From assembly GCF_000215105.1 (NCBI RefSeq), contig NC_015588.1, positions 2,046,001 through 2,110,000 on the forward strand: a DNA stretch of 64,000 bases. The letters run 5' to 3'. Position 1 is the first letter of the stretch; the number at the start of each line of letters is the position of its first letter. A model generated the notes under the pieces. It did not search any database and had not been told where the DNA came from. It saw only the letters and a list, made by a program, of their open reading frames with translations. Positions 1 through 9,600 of this stretch are shown here, in pieces. Made by a program: the position numbers and the translations under genes. The DNA is from Isoptericola variabilis 225 (GTDB lineage Bacteria > Actinomycetota > Actinomycetes > Actinomycetales > Cellulomonadaceae).

Positions 1-320
1 CCGACCGGGTCACGGGGCTGGCACACGCGTCGGAGATCGCACGCACCATGCTCTCCTGGCGCTCCCTCGGCTTCGACCCGCTCATCGACCACTACCGGGT
101 GCACGCCGTGCCGGGTCACGGTGTCCCGTTCACCCCGAGCCCTGACAACCTGCTGGCGAAGACCGTCTACCCACGCCTGGTGCATCACGTCGACCCCCGC
201 GGCGAGACGTGGACCTACCAGGTCGTCGCCATCTCCGACGCCGGCGCCACCAGCAAGCCGAGCGACCCGCTCGTCGCGAGCTCCACGCCATCGGTCGTGG
301 CCACAGGCGCTACACCCTCA
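1..320 (+). pseudogene. 3' fragment of a fibronectin type III-like secreted/glycosidase protein
   Basis: Reading from base 3, a coherent peptide runs about 100 residues with a fibronectin-III-like pattern (DHYRVHAVPG, then TWTYQVVAISDAGATSKPSDP, then SVVATG). The gene starts before the window. After about base 310 this frame becomes arginine-rich nonsense, while the frame one base away reads RYTLNCDEPVSSAML, so a one-base deletion near 310-315 is plausible. I see no clean stop and no conserved C-terminus before the convergent LacI gene. Such domains usually sit at the C-terminus of extracellular carbohydrate-active enzymes. The parent enzyme cannot be identified from this fragment. Confidence 0.45.
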
Positions 321-463
321 ACTGCGATGAGCCGGTTTCGTCGGCCATGCTGCGCGCGGGCAACTGGCTCGAGCCTCCGTCGCCGGTCACGCTTATGCCG
401 TGCGAGGCGGCGCCCACGGTTCCGGCGACGACGTCGTCACTGCAGGGCGCGATCCCGGTCGGA

Positions 464-1474
464 TCAGCTACCGCCGACCGAGATGCTGGTCGCGCGTGGG
501 ATGAGTGTGGGCAATGCGCGTCGCACCGGGTGGCCGCCCTCGGGACGAAGCACGAGATCGAGCGCGTCGGCGGCGATCTGTTCGAACGGCACCCTCACGG
601 ACGTGAGCGGCACAGGCAGCCGAGCAGCCAGGGGTATGTCGTTGTACCCAACCAGCGCGAGGTCACGACCGACGACCCTTCCGGCGGTGTGTGCCGCTCG
701 CATCACCCCGATCGCCAGGTTGTCGTTGGCGGCGAAGACGGCAGTCGGGCGACCGCTAGTGAAAAGTTGCTCGCCGGCGGCGAGACCATCGTCGATGCCG
801 TAACCGGCGTAGCGCACACTGTCGCCCGGGATCGACACCCCGCGCTCTGCCAATGCCCGGCGGGCGCCGACGACCCGGTCGTTCGCGCTGGAGGTGAAGC
901 TCGGACCAGTCACGATGGCGATGTCCCGGTGCCCCAGATCGAGGAGGTGCCGCACGGCAAGGTAGCCACCGGTTTCGTCGTCACCCAGTGCGGACGGGCT
1001 CGCGCCATCCGTTCGGAGCACCAAAGCGTGCGGGACGCCTCGCTCCCGCAAAGAAGCGGGTAGCGCATCGTCGAGGCGCGCTGTCGCGAGAACGACACCC
1101 TCGACATTGCGGTCCAGGAGCGTTTCCGTCGAGCGACGCTCGTCCTCGGGATCGTCCCCACTGGTCGCCACGACCGCGAAATAGCCACGGCGCCTCGCCT
1201 GACGCTCGAGAGCCTCGTACATCATCGCCATCACGGTGTCCGTGAGTCGGGGGACGAGCACGCCAATCGTCCCGGTACCGCCCCGACGCAGGCTCGAGGC
1301 TACGACGTTGCGGCGGTACCCGAGCTCGTCGGCGACGCGCCGGACCCGCTCGGCCGTGGCAGACCGCGACCGGGGGGCGCGCTCGTCGAGCACGCGGCTC
1401 ACCGTCGATGTGCTCACCCCTGCCCTCTCCGCGACGTCGCGCAACGTCACCACCCGCCGTTCGATGCTGTCCAC
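464..1474 (-). CDS. LacI-family transcriptional regulator
   Basis: 336-residue repressor. An N-terminal LacI helix-turn-helix is visible at about residues 9-32 (TLRDVAERAGVSTSTVSRVL), followed by a periplasmic-binding-protein-like effector domain to the C-terminus (IGVLVPRLTD, DRNVEGVVLA, AIVTGP, AVFAANDNLAIGVMRA, ALVGYNDIP). It is transcribed divergently from the DapA-family lyase and Nramp-like genes. A perfect 26-bp palindrome lies in the gap between them, so it most likely represses that operon. The effector is unknown; by context it would be the substrate or product of the lyase. Family call is firm, target is inferred. Confidence 0.9.
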   Translation of the reverse strand: MDSIERRVVTLRDVAERAGVSTSTVSRVLDERAPRSRSATAERVRRVADELGYRRNVVASSLRRGGTGTIGVLVPRLTDTVMAMMYEALERQARRRGYFAVVATSGDDPEDERRSTETLLDRNVEGVVLATARLDDALPASLRERGVPHALVLRTDGASPSALGDDETGGYLAVRHLLDLGHRDIAIVTGPSFTSSANDRVVGARRALAERGVSIPGDSVRYAGYGIDDGLAAGEQLFTSGRPTAVFAANDNLAIGVMRAAHTAGRVVGRDLALVGYNDIPLAARLPVPLTSVRVPFEQIAADALDLVLRPEGGHPVRRALPTLIPRATSISVGGS

Positions 1475-1570
1475 CCGTCCTCCGATGTCTCACCGCCGTA
1501 CGCCGATCGCCTGCTCACGGCCGATCTTTCGCCAGACCCCTTGACGTGTCCACAGCGTACCTGTCATGGT

Positions 1571-1596
1571 TGCAATCGTTCCCGGGAACGATTGCA
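1571..1596. promoter_or_regulatory. 26-bp perfect palindromic operator for the divergent LacI regulator
   Basis: The half-site TGCAATCGTTCCC is followed immediately by its exact reverse complement. The site lies 40 bp upstream of the lyase start and about 100 bp upstream of the lacI start. Centre, length and the internal CG pattern fit a LacI-family operator. Binding by this particular repressor is inferred from position. Confidence 0.75.
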
Positions 1597-1635
1597 CTCC
1601 CGGCTTCCGACTCGACGAAGAGAGAAGAGAGGGCC

Positions 1636-2571
1636 ATGACGCTCGACCTCCGCGGACTCAGCCCGGCACCCGTCACCCCGTTCACCCGCGACGGCGACAT
1701 CGACTTCGACGCAATCGCACGCCTCGGCTCCTGGCTCGGTTCGATCGACGGCGTTAAGAGCCTCGTCGTCCTCGGCCACGCCGGCGAGGGCACGTTCCTG
1801 ACGATCGACGAGCAGCTCGACGTCATCCGCGCGTTCCGGGACTCGGTCGAGGGCCGCATCCCGATCGTGGCCGGCATCACCGGCGAGGGGAACAAGGTCG
1901 CCGCCCTGGAGGCCAAGCGTGCCGTCGAGGCTGGAGCCGAGGCTGGCCTGGTCTACCCGTCTCACGGCTGGCTGCGGTTCGGGTACCAAAAGGGCGCGCC
2001 CCAGACCCGCTACCGCGACATCTACGACGAGAGCGGACTTCCGCTCATCCTGTTTCAGTACCCGGACAACACCAAGGCGACCTACGACCTCGACACCCAG
2101 CTGGAGATCGCCGGCCAGGACGGCGTCTTCGCCACCAAGAACGGCGTGCGCAACATGCGGCGCTGGTACACCGAGATCCCGGCGCTGCGAGCCGCGTACC
2201 CAGAGCTGCAGATCCTGTCGTGCCACGACGAGTACCTGCTGCCGACCATGTTCGACGTTGACGGACTGCTCGTGGGCTACGGCAACATCGCCCCTGAGCT
2301 CCTCGTCGAGCTCATCCAGGCGGGCAAGGCCCAGGACTACGCGCGCGCCCACGCCATCCACGAGCGGCTCCTACCGGTGACCAAGAACGTCTACCACCGC
2401 GGGTCGCACATGGAGGGCACCGTGGCGCTCAAGTGGGGCCTTGTGCACCGCGGCATCCTCGAGCACGCCACCGTGCGCACGCCCCTGCTCCCGCTCCCCG
2501 ACGGCGCGGACTCCGAGATCGCGGCCGCATTCGCCTCCGCCGGACTCGGTCGGGTCACCGTCACGGCGTGA
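1636..2571 (+). CDS. DapA-family (dihydrodipicolinate synthase/N-acetylneuraminate lyase-like) aldolase
   Basis: 311 residues, the normal length of this class I aldolase family. ATG at 1636 is preceded by a GAGAAGAGAGGG purine-rich ribosome site; an in-frame extension further upstream would cross the operator. The Schiff-base lysine is visible as K168 in FATKNG and the general acid/base tyrosine as Y142 in FQYPDN. The GTTGE substrate loop of true dihydrodipicolinate synthase reads GHAGE (residues 47-51), so biosynthetic DapA is unlikely. A catabolic 2-keto acid or sugar-acid lyase/dehydratase is expected. It shares a LacI operator and is followed by an Nramp-like transporter 133 bp downstream, probably one operon. 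The substrate is not known. Confidence 0.85.
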   Translation: MTLDLRGLSPAPVTPFTRDGDIDFDAIARLGSWLGSIDGVKSLVVLGHAGEGTFLTIDEQLDVIRAFRDSVEGRIPIVAGITGEGNKVAALEAKRAVEAGAEAGLVYPSHGWLRFGYQKGAPQTRYRDIYDESGLPLILFQYPDNTKATYDLDTQLEIAGQDGVFATKNGVRNMRRWYTEIPALRAAYPELQILSCHDEYLLPTMFDVDGLLVGYGNIAPELLVELIQAGKAQDYARAHAIHERLLPVTKNVYHRGSHMEGTVALKWGLVHRGILEHATVRTPLLPLPDGADSEIAAAFASAGLGRVTVTA

Positions 2572-2704
2572 GCCCGCCCGACTGAACGGCCATCCGGGGC
2601 AGGGCTGCGCCCGCGGCCCTGCCCCGCCCAACAACTGCCACGAACCGCGACGCAGTCTTGGTCGATGACGACCACCTGGCGCGCTCCAACGAAGGAGGCC
2701 CGCA

Positions 2705-3997
2705 GTGAGCGAGCGCAGAATGTCCACCATCAGCACGCACGTACACGTCCCGACCGCGGGACCGGAGACCATGATCGAAGGCCACCGACGCCGCCGCACG
2801 CTCTGGCAGGGTCTCGCGCTCGCGGGCCCTGCGTTCGTGGCGGGCGCGTGGCAGTTCGGCCCCGGCAACCTCACGACCGCCGTCCAGGCGGGCAGCGGCT
2901 ACCAGTACACCCTCATCTGGGTGATCGCCGTCTCGACGATCCTCATGATCTTCCTGACCGACATGAGCGTGCGCTTGGGGATCAACACTCCGGTCTCGCT
3001 CATCAGCTCGATAAAGGATCATCTCGGCCCCGTCACCGGCATGGTCGCGGGCGTCGGAGTCTTCCTCATCACGCTCATGTTCTCCGTCGGCAACGCGACC
3101 GGCTCGGGTCTCGCCCTGTCCATGATGCTCGGCGGCCCGCCGGTGATGTGGACCGTCATCTGCTCGCTCGCCGTCGGCGCGATCCTCGTGCTGCGTAACG
3201 TCTACAGGGTGATCGAGCGGGTCCTGGTCGTGACGGTCGCACTCATGTCGATCTCGTTCGTCGCGAGCGCCTTCATCGCCGCACCCGACTGGTCCGCCGC
3301 CGCCGCGGGACTGATCCCCGAGGTCCCGGCCGACGCGGAGCTGCTCGTCGTCGCCCTCGTCGGGACGAACCTCTCCGTCAACGCGGCATTCTTCACCGCC
3401 TACGGCACCAAGGCGCGCAACCGCACTGCCGACGAGTACCGCGACACGACGCTCGCGGACACCATCCCCGGAATCGTCGCGCCCGGCATCATGACCGCGC
3501 TCGTCATCATGGTCGCAGCCAGCGTGCTCGGCCACACCGGTCAGGCCGCTGACAGCCTGCCCGCGCTCGCCGGGGTCTTCGAGCCGCTTGCCGGAACCGT
3601 GGGAGCCACCATCTTCGCCGTCGGTTTCTTCGGCGCGGCGTTCTCCTCGATGATCGCCAACGCCACCGCCGGCGGCACGATGCTCTCCGACGCCCTCGGC
3701 CGCGGCCCGTCCTCCGGGTCACCCACGGCCAAGGTCGTCAGCGGTTTCATCCTCGCCTTCGGCGTGACGATCGCGCTCATCTTCCAGGCCTCACCCGTGG
3801 GCCTCATCGTCATCGCGCAGGCGCTCACCGTCCTCGTCGCCCCCGTGCTCGCACTGCTCATCATCATCATGAGCAGCCGACGCGACCTCATGGGCAACCT
3901 CCGCAACCGGTGGTGGCAGAACATCTTCGGCACGCTCGCTCTCGTCGCCGTCCTGGCCCTCAGCGTGCGCCTCGTCATCACCCTCACCGCTGGCTGA
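2705..3997 (+). CDS. Nramp (SLC11)-like membrane transporter lacking canonical metal-site residues
   Basis: 430 residues with about 11 hydrophobic segments. GTG at 2705 has a strong GAAGGAGG site 7 bases upstream. The Nramp first-helix signature is recognisable (GPAFVAGAWQFGPGN, then AGS-YQYTLIWV). The metal-binding Asp of the DPGN motif is Gly (GPGN, residues 52-55), and the sixth-helix MPH motif is replaced by TNLSVN (221-226). Classical Mn/Fe transport is therefore doubtful. The partner gene is a DapA-family lyase under the same LacI operator, so import of that enzyme's organic substrate, or of an unusual cation, are both open. Fold assignment is strong; substrate is unknown. Confidence 0.8.
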   Translation: MSERRMSTISTHVHVPTAGPETMIEGHRRRRTLWQGLALAGPAFVAGAWQFGPGNLTTAVQAGSGYQYTLIWVIAVSTILMIFLTDMSVRLGINTPVSLISSIKDHLGPVTGMVAGVGVFLITLMFSVGNATGSGLALSMMLGGPPVMWTVICSLAVGAILVLRNVYRVIERVLVVTVALMSISFVASAFIAAPDWSAAAAGLIPEVPADAELLVVALVGTNLSVNAAFFTAYGTKARNRTADEYRDTTLADTIPGIVAPGIMTALVIMVAASVLGHTGQAADSLPALAGVFEPLAGTVGATIFAVGFFGAAFSSMIANATAGGTMLSDALGRGPSSGSPTAKVVSGFILAFGVTIALIFQASPVGLIVIAQALTVLVAPVLALLIIIMSSRRDLMGNLRNRWWQNIFGTLALVAVLALSVRLVITLTAG

Positions 3998-4019
3998 GCT
4001 AAGAATGCCGACGCGGGGC

Positions 4020-4073
4020 CGGCCCCAAAGCTGTCTCGCCCCGGGTTCAGTGGAGGCTCTGGTGTGTCCCGCG
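4020..4073. repeat. probable terminal remnant of an IS3-family element (left side)
   Basis: Just left of the IS256 end, the sequence containing CGCCCCGGGTTCAGTGGAGG resembles the end of actinobacterial IS3-family elements. It partly matches, in inverted orientation, the CCCCGGTTCTTGGACAC stretch near 5630-5650. Together with the OrfA fragment on the other side, this suggests that an older IS3 element was the insertion target. The match is short and judged by eye. Confidence 0.35.
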
Positions 4074-5453
4074 GGGTCTGTCCGATCAACGGTGGGCGGG
4101 GCTCGGCATCCTTCAGTTGCTCGAGGGGTTGATGCGCCCCTCGAAGGTGATCGCGAACGCGTTCAGCGCGGCCTTCCACCTGATGACCCATCGTGCCCGA
4201 CCGCGGCCGGTGGGGTCCAGGGAGCGGGTGACGAGGTAGAGGCACTTCAGTGCCGCGGCGTCGTTCGGGAAGTGGCCTCGGGCGCGCACCGCTCGCCGGT
4301 AGCGGGCGTTGAGGGACTCGATCGCGTTCGTGGTGCAGATGATCTTGCGGATCTCAACGTCGTAGTCCAGGAAGCCGATGAACTCCCCCCACGCGTTGCG
4401 CCACAGCCTGACCGCGGCCGGGTACTTGCCCGCCCATTTCGCGGCGAACTCGTCCATCCGCATCTCGGCCTGCTCGGCGTTCACGGCCGTGTAGATCGGC
4501 TTCAGGTCGCGGGCCATCGCGTCCCAGTCCTGGCGGGCCGCGTACCGGAAGGTGTTACGGATCAGATGGATCACGCACGTCTGGACCTGCGCCAGCTCCC
4601 ACGTGGTGGTGATCGCCTCCGGAAGGCCCCTGAGCCCGTCGCAGACCGCGATGCACACGTCGGCCACGCCCCGGTTCTTGATCTCGGTCAGCACGTTCAG
4701 CCAGAACTTCGCGCCCTCGCCGCCGTCGCCGGCCCAGATCCCCAGGATGTCGCGCTCCCCGCGGGTGGTGACCCCGATGACGACGTAGAACGGCTTGTTC
4801 GTGACCTGCCCGTCGCGGACCTTGACGACCAGAGCGTCGATGAAGATCACGGGGTAGACCTCGTCCAGCGGCCGGGTCTGCCACTCGGCCATCTCGGCCA
4901 CGACCCTTGTCCGTGATCCGGCTGACCGTGTCCTTGGAGACGCTCGCGCCGTAGACCTCGGCGAAGTGCGCGCTGATCTCCCCGGTCGTCAGCCCCCGCG
5001 CGGTCAGCGACAGCACCAGCTCGTCGACACCGGTCAGACGCCGCTGACGTTTGCGCACGATCGCCGGCTCGAAGCTGCCGTCCCGGTCGCGAGGCACGTC
5101 GATCTGCACCGGGCCGATCTCGGTCAGCACCGTCTTGGGCCGGGTTCCGTCGCGCTCGTTCGTCCCCGTCATGGCCTCCCGCTCGCCCGGCGGGTAACCC
5201 AGGTGCTCGGTCAGTTCCTCCTCCAGCGCCGTCTCCAACACCTGCTTCGTCAGCCCGGTCAGCAGACCGTCCGGCCCGACCAGGTCGATCCCCGCCGCCT
5301 TCGCCTGAGCGACCAACTGCTGTGCCAGCGCCTGCTTCTCGTCATCGTCGAGCGTCACGGGCTCGACGATCTCGGTCACTCTGCCTGCTTCCCGCCAGAC
5401 ACCACGTCCAGCGTGTCAGGCCGAGACCCACCCACCGTTAATCAGACAGACCC
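4074..5453 (-). mobile_element. IS256-family insertion sequence, about 1.38 kb
   Basis: Imperfect terminal inverted repeats are visible. The left end GGGTCTGTCCGATCAACGGT (from 4074) pairs with the right end, read inward on the minus strand from 5453, GGGTCTGTCTGATTAACGGT (18/20 identical). A transposase gene with one frameshift lies between them. The bases outside the two ends (TGTCCCGCG versus GTACACCTC) do not form the 8-9 bp target duplication expected for this family. The element has therefore recombined or suffered an adjacent deletion since insertion. Confidence 0.85.
4113..5379 (-). pseudogene. IS256-family transposase, single frameshift
   Basis: The N-terminal part reads from 5379 through KDTVSRITDK. 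The protein resumes one frame over at AEMAEWQTRPLDEVYPVIFIDAL and continues to 4113. Joining them requires removing one C from the CCC at 4904-4906. Family marks include the first catalytic Asp in VIFIDAL, the second in CIAVCDGLRGLPEAI, and the C-terminal Glu in TTNAIESLNARYRR. Joined length is about 420 residues, normal for IS256 (Mutator) transposases. This family has no established programmed frameshift, so the copy is probably dead, unless the extra base is a sequencing error. Confidence 0.85.
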
Positions 5454-5594
5454 GTACACCTCAAGCCAGCCGCGCAGCGTGCCGCGCACGATGCCCAGGT
5501 CCTCGGCGATCCCGCGGACCGTGGCCCCCGGGGTGGACTCGTACAAGTCGACGGCCTGACGACGGAACTCCTCGGAGTAGTTCTTCCTGGCCAT
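5442..5594 (-). pseudogene. IS3-family transposase OrfA, 5' fragment (50 aa)
   Basis: The start MARKNYSEEFRRQAVDLYES, followed by GIAEDLGIVRGTLRGWL, is the helix-turn-helix N-terminus of an IS3-family OrfA. It reads into the terminal repeat of the IS256 element and stops there (TGA at 5442-5444). The rest of OrfA and all of OrfB are missing. No continuation is found on the far side of the IS256 copy apart from a possible terminal remnant, so most of the IS3 element has been deleted. Confidence 0.75.
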
Positions 5595-5735
5595 GGTTAC
5601 TGAATCATCTCGCTTCCCCAGCAGATGCTGGAATCAGCGTGTCCAAGAACCGGGGTCAGGCCCCCAGGCGACCGTTCATTGCGACAAGCGCCTGGCACCA
5701 TGATCGTCGCCCGGGGAAGCCTCGCCGTCGTGAAC

Positions 5736-6494
5736 ATGTCCCAAGATGGCCCTCGCCGGTCGTCCGACGTCCGCGAGCTGTGGCGCGCCACGAGCCTCGC
5801 CGAGGTGTGGCTGCGCCCGGGGGACTGGTATCACCCGGCGGTCGACGCGTTGATCCAGGCGGTCGAGGACGACAGCTGCCCGATCGAAGCCGCGCAACGG
5901 CTCGGTGCCGCACGCGGCACCGCCGGCGTGGGCATCGGCGAGGCGCTCGACGACGTCACGTGCCTCTACCGCGCGACCGGCCGCTCGCTGTCGGTCGAGG
6001 TCGTCCGCGCGACGGCGATCGGCTGGGCCCAGGGACGCGAGGGCACCTCGATGCTGCCGGGCGTGCACGACCCGGCGACCGGCCTGCCGACCGGCGACTA
6101 CCTCGCCGAGCGCCTGCGCGAGACCTACGGCCGCGCCGCGCGCGAGGGGCTGGACGTCACGGAGACGCACTGCCTGCTCGTCGTCGACGTGGGGGTCGAC
6201 GAGCTCGACCGGTGGAAGCGCATGGCGCGCTCGGCGGCCGTGGGCCGCACGCTCGAGCAGATCTTCGGCGAGGGCCACCCGATGGCGACCATGGCCGACG
6301 GCATCTTCGCCGTGCTGTGCGAGCGCGGCGAGGCGATCACGCGCGTCGCACACTCGGTGCGCCGGATCGTCGAGCGCAACGCCGAGATTCTCGGGCTCAA
6401 CGAGGCGCTCCGCAGCCCGACCCGGGTGCAGGTCGAGCCGTTACCCGCCACGCACGACGCGGCGGTCGAGCTCCTGCGCCAGCTCATGCGTTGA
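5736..6494 (+). CDS. Degenerate GGDEF-like signalling/regulatory protein
   Basis: 252 residues from ATG 5736. GTG 5730 and ATG 5700 are in-frame alternatives, and the upstream sequence belongs to the IS remnant, so the native 5' region may be altered. The N-terminal half is helical (RATSLAEVWLRPGDWYHPAVDALIQAV). DPATGLPTGDYLAERLRETY near residue 115 matches the opening helix of diguanylate cyclase domains (D..TGL.N...L..RL). No GGDEF catalytic loop is visible at the expected place, only AMADGIFAVLCERG-type sequence, so cyclase activity is unlikely. A regulatory or nucleotide-sensing role is possible. I do not recognise a named homologue. Confidence 0.65.
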   Translation: MSQDGPRRSSDVRELWRATSLAEVWLRPGDWYHPAVDALIQAVEDDSCPIEAAQRLGAARGTAGVGIGEALDDVTCLYRATGRSLSVEVVRATAIGWAQGREGTSMLPGVHDPATGLPTGDYLAERLRETYGRAAREGLDVTETHCLLVVDVGVDELDRWKRMARSAAVGRTLEQIFGEGHPMATMADGIFAVLCERGEAITRVAHSVRRIVERNAEILGLNEALRSPTRVQVEPLPATHDAAVELLRQLMR

Positions 6495-6600
6495 CCGACA
6501 CGGAACTTCCGGCCGGAGCTCGCCGCATACCTCGTCCACCGTCTCGAGTCGCACGCGTACTCACGCAGGAGCCGAGAAGATTCGCCGGTGGCCACCAGCA

Positions 6601-6635
6601 CGAGTGGGGCAGAGCTTTGCACTCCGCCCCACTCG
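6601..6635. terminator. bidirectional hairpin between the GGDEF-like gene and the GH97 gene
   Basis: Arms CGAGTGGGGC (6601-6610) and GCCCCACTCG (6626-6635) enclose a 15-nt loop, and weaker pairing continues outward. It sits between two converging genes, so it can serve both strands. No T-tract is present, as is usual in high-GC actinobacteria. Confidence 0.6.
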
Positions 6636-6644
6636 GTGCTCGTC

Positions 6645-9600
6645 TCAGCCGCAGGTCGCTCGCGCGTCGGCCCAGTCGGCGTGGTCGAAGTTCTTGCCGT
6701 TGGTGGCTTCATGGGCGACGAGCCGCAGACGGTCAATCCCGGTGACGTCAACATTGAGCGGGAGGGCCGCCTCGTCGTTCGTGAGGACCGGTGTCTGGGC
6801 CAGCAGCCGGCCGTCGCCGTACACCTCGAACCTGACCGAGCCGATACCGCTCTCCCGCGGGGTCTCGAGGACCTCGTCGTCGATCCCGACGACGGCGCCG
6901 AACGTGGTGCACGTGCCACCGAGCCAAGCGGTGAGTGAGCCGGTGGCATGCATGCCGATGCCCTTGGCATACCTGACATCGTCGATCTCCAGGGGGCGCC
7001 CGTCGCCCGCTGCCGCCTGCCCGTTCGACATATCGCGCTCGATGGGGCCGTACCCGTTGGACTGCTCGAGCCACGGCACGTCTGAGAGATAGACCGTGCC
7101 CGTCAGCGGTGGCGGCGTCACCCACATCGTCGACTGGTTCGCCGCCACATGCTGGCTCCCGCCGTCACGGTAGGTCGCCCGGACGGGCAGCTCCACCGTT
7201 CCGCTCTCGGCGTCCTCAGGCACCGTGACACGCCAGGTGCCTTCGAGCACCTGGCCTGCGCCCAGCTGCTTGGCACGGACCGGGTCTCCGTCGAGCACCC
7301 ATCCGTCGGGCACGGCGGGCGACAGCGAGACCGTGCCTACCTCGCGGTCCGCGACGGAGAAGGTGGCACTCAGGTCCAGGGTGGTGCCGGGGGCAATGTC
7401 TGCACGTGCCGGCTCGACGTCGAGCTGCGCGGCAGGAACGGGTTCGACGGGGTCGAGACAGGAGTCGCGGTGGGGTGTGGCGAGGCACACGACCGCGGCG
7501 AAGCCACCGTTGGTCGCCGTGGGCACCGTGAGGGTTTCTTCGCTGGTGGCGCGAACTGTCTTGGCCACGGTCGCAGACCCGTTGCTGCCCTGGTCGGTGA
7601 GCAGGTCGACGATGAGCTTGCGGCCGCCGAACCGGTCGAGCGGCAGCTCGAGAGGCGCGCCGGTGCCGGCGCGCATGCCGCCGACGAACCATCGGTCGGC
7701 GGACTTGCGTGCGAGGACGAGGTCGGAGCCCGGGGTTCCGCTGATGAGTCGTGTCTCGTCCCAGCGGGCGGGGATGTTCTGCAGGAACGGCGCGGCGTTC
7801 GGCTCGGCGGCGTAGGCCTCGGGCTTGTCGGACATGTGCTGCCACCCGGACTCATAGACGATCGCCATGGCGACCTCGTGTGCCTTGGACGAGCTGCCGT
7901 TGCCGCGCGAGAAGGTCACGGGCGTCCAGTCCATCGAACCGACGACGTTGCGGGTGAACGGCACGGTGAGGCTGCGTTGCGGACTGATGCCGTTCTCCGC
8001 ACCGCGGACCGCCTCGTAGGTCATGATGTGCGGCCAGGTGCGCTGCATGCCGGTGGGCAGCGATGCGCCGTGGAAGTTGACCATGAGGCGGTGCTCAGCG
8101 GTGTCGGCGGCGATTTGGTCGTACCACTGGTGAATGGCCTGGCTGTCGGTGTCCATGAAGTCGACCTTGATCCCGCGCACGCCCCAGGACGCGAGGCGAG
8201 GCAGCCATTCGTCGCGCTGCTCCTGGGTGCGCAGGTCGCGGCTGTGGAACCAGACGATGACCTCGACGCCCTTGGTCTGGGCGTACCGCACGGTGCGGGG
8301 CACCCAGCTGGCGTCCCAGCCCTCGTCGAGCAGGACGTACTCCCAGCCCATCCGGGACGAGAGGTCGATGAAGTCGCGCTGGCGGTCCTCGCTGCGTGGG
8401 CTGTTCCAGTCCGTCAGCCAGCTCCAGCTGGAGGTGCCGGTGCGGATCCAGGACGTGTCGGTACCGGAGAGCTGGTTCGGGCTCGCCAGGTCGTCGACGA
8501 GCGTCGACGAGACGACGTCATCGAGCCCGCCGACGATCGCAACCCGCCAGGGCGTGGACAGGTCACCGGTCGCAGTGACGGGTCGGTTCTGGAACAGGTC
8601 GACGCCGTACGACAGCGAGCCGGTGCCGTGCGACAGGTGTGAGCCGGAGTAGTCCCCGTGCAGGTCGGCCTCGGTCAGCAGCACGTAGCGCTCACCCTGC
8701 TGGAACAGCGCGGGGTAGCCGACCGATCCGGTGCCGTTGCCGCCCGACGCGGTGGTCTGGGTCCACTCCGCCTCGTAGTTGACGGCGTAGGACTTCTGCA
8801 TCCAGGCCCGCCCGTCCGCCGGGAGCGTCCAGCGGCCGGACTCGTCGTCGACGCGGTGCTCGCCGTCGCCGTCGACGAGGTACCGGTAGGCGGCGCCGTC
8901 GGCGCCGAGGCGCACCTGGATCGAGAACCGCTTCCCGTCGCGGTTCTGGAACTCGAACAGGGACTCGGTGTGGGTGTACGCGCGCTCGGCCCGCTTGCCG
9001 GTGGTCATGGTGTACGAGTCGGCGACCACCGCGTCGGTGCGGCTGACGAACGACAGCCCCGAGCGGAAGTCGCCGTCGCTGCCGACCAGGCCGAGCCGGG
9101 TCGCCGACACCACGCTCTGCCCCGCAGCGCTGATGTCCAGGCCGACGCGGCCGGTGGAGTCGAGCGTGAGCTCCCCGCCAAGGTCCGAGCCTTCCGGTGC
9201 GCCGATGGCCCAGCGTTCGACGACCGCCGGGTCCTCGGGCGGCACGTCGGCGCACGCCAGCCTGGCATCGCCCCATGAAGCGTGGTCGAAGTTCTTGCCG
9301 TTGGTCGCCTCGTGGGCGACGAGTCGGAGCGTCTCGACGTCGGTGACGTCCGCCGTCAGTTCGTGCGAACCATCGTTTCCGGTCAGCACAGGGGTCTCGG
9401 CGAGCAGCCGGCCATCGCCGAACACCTGGAACCGGGTCGTGCCCACGCCACTGGTCACCTCGTCGTCGAGGCCCACGAACGCCGAGAAGCTGGTGCAGTT
9501 CGCGGCGAGGTCGACGGACAGGGCGCCGGTTGCGTGCATCCCGATGCCCTTGTCGTACTGCGTGCCCCCGATCGTGATGGTCCGCCCGTCCCCGGCCGCG

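Noticed and set aside
1636-2571. Biosynthetic dihydrodipicolinate synthase (dapA)
   Set aside because: The GTTGE loop is changed to GHAGE, and the LacI operator plus transporter neighbour point to catabolism.
4890-4915. Programmed ribosomal frameshift in the IS256 transposase
   Set aside because: IS256-family transposases are normally a single frame. No slippery heptamer with downstream structure is evident; a one-base insertion is simpler.
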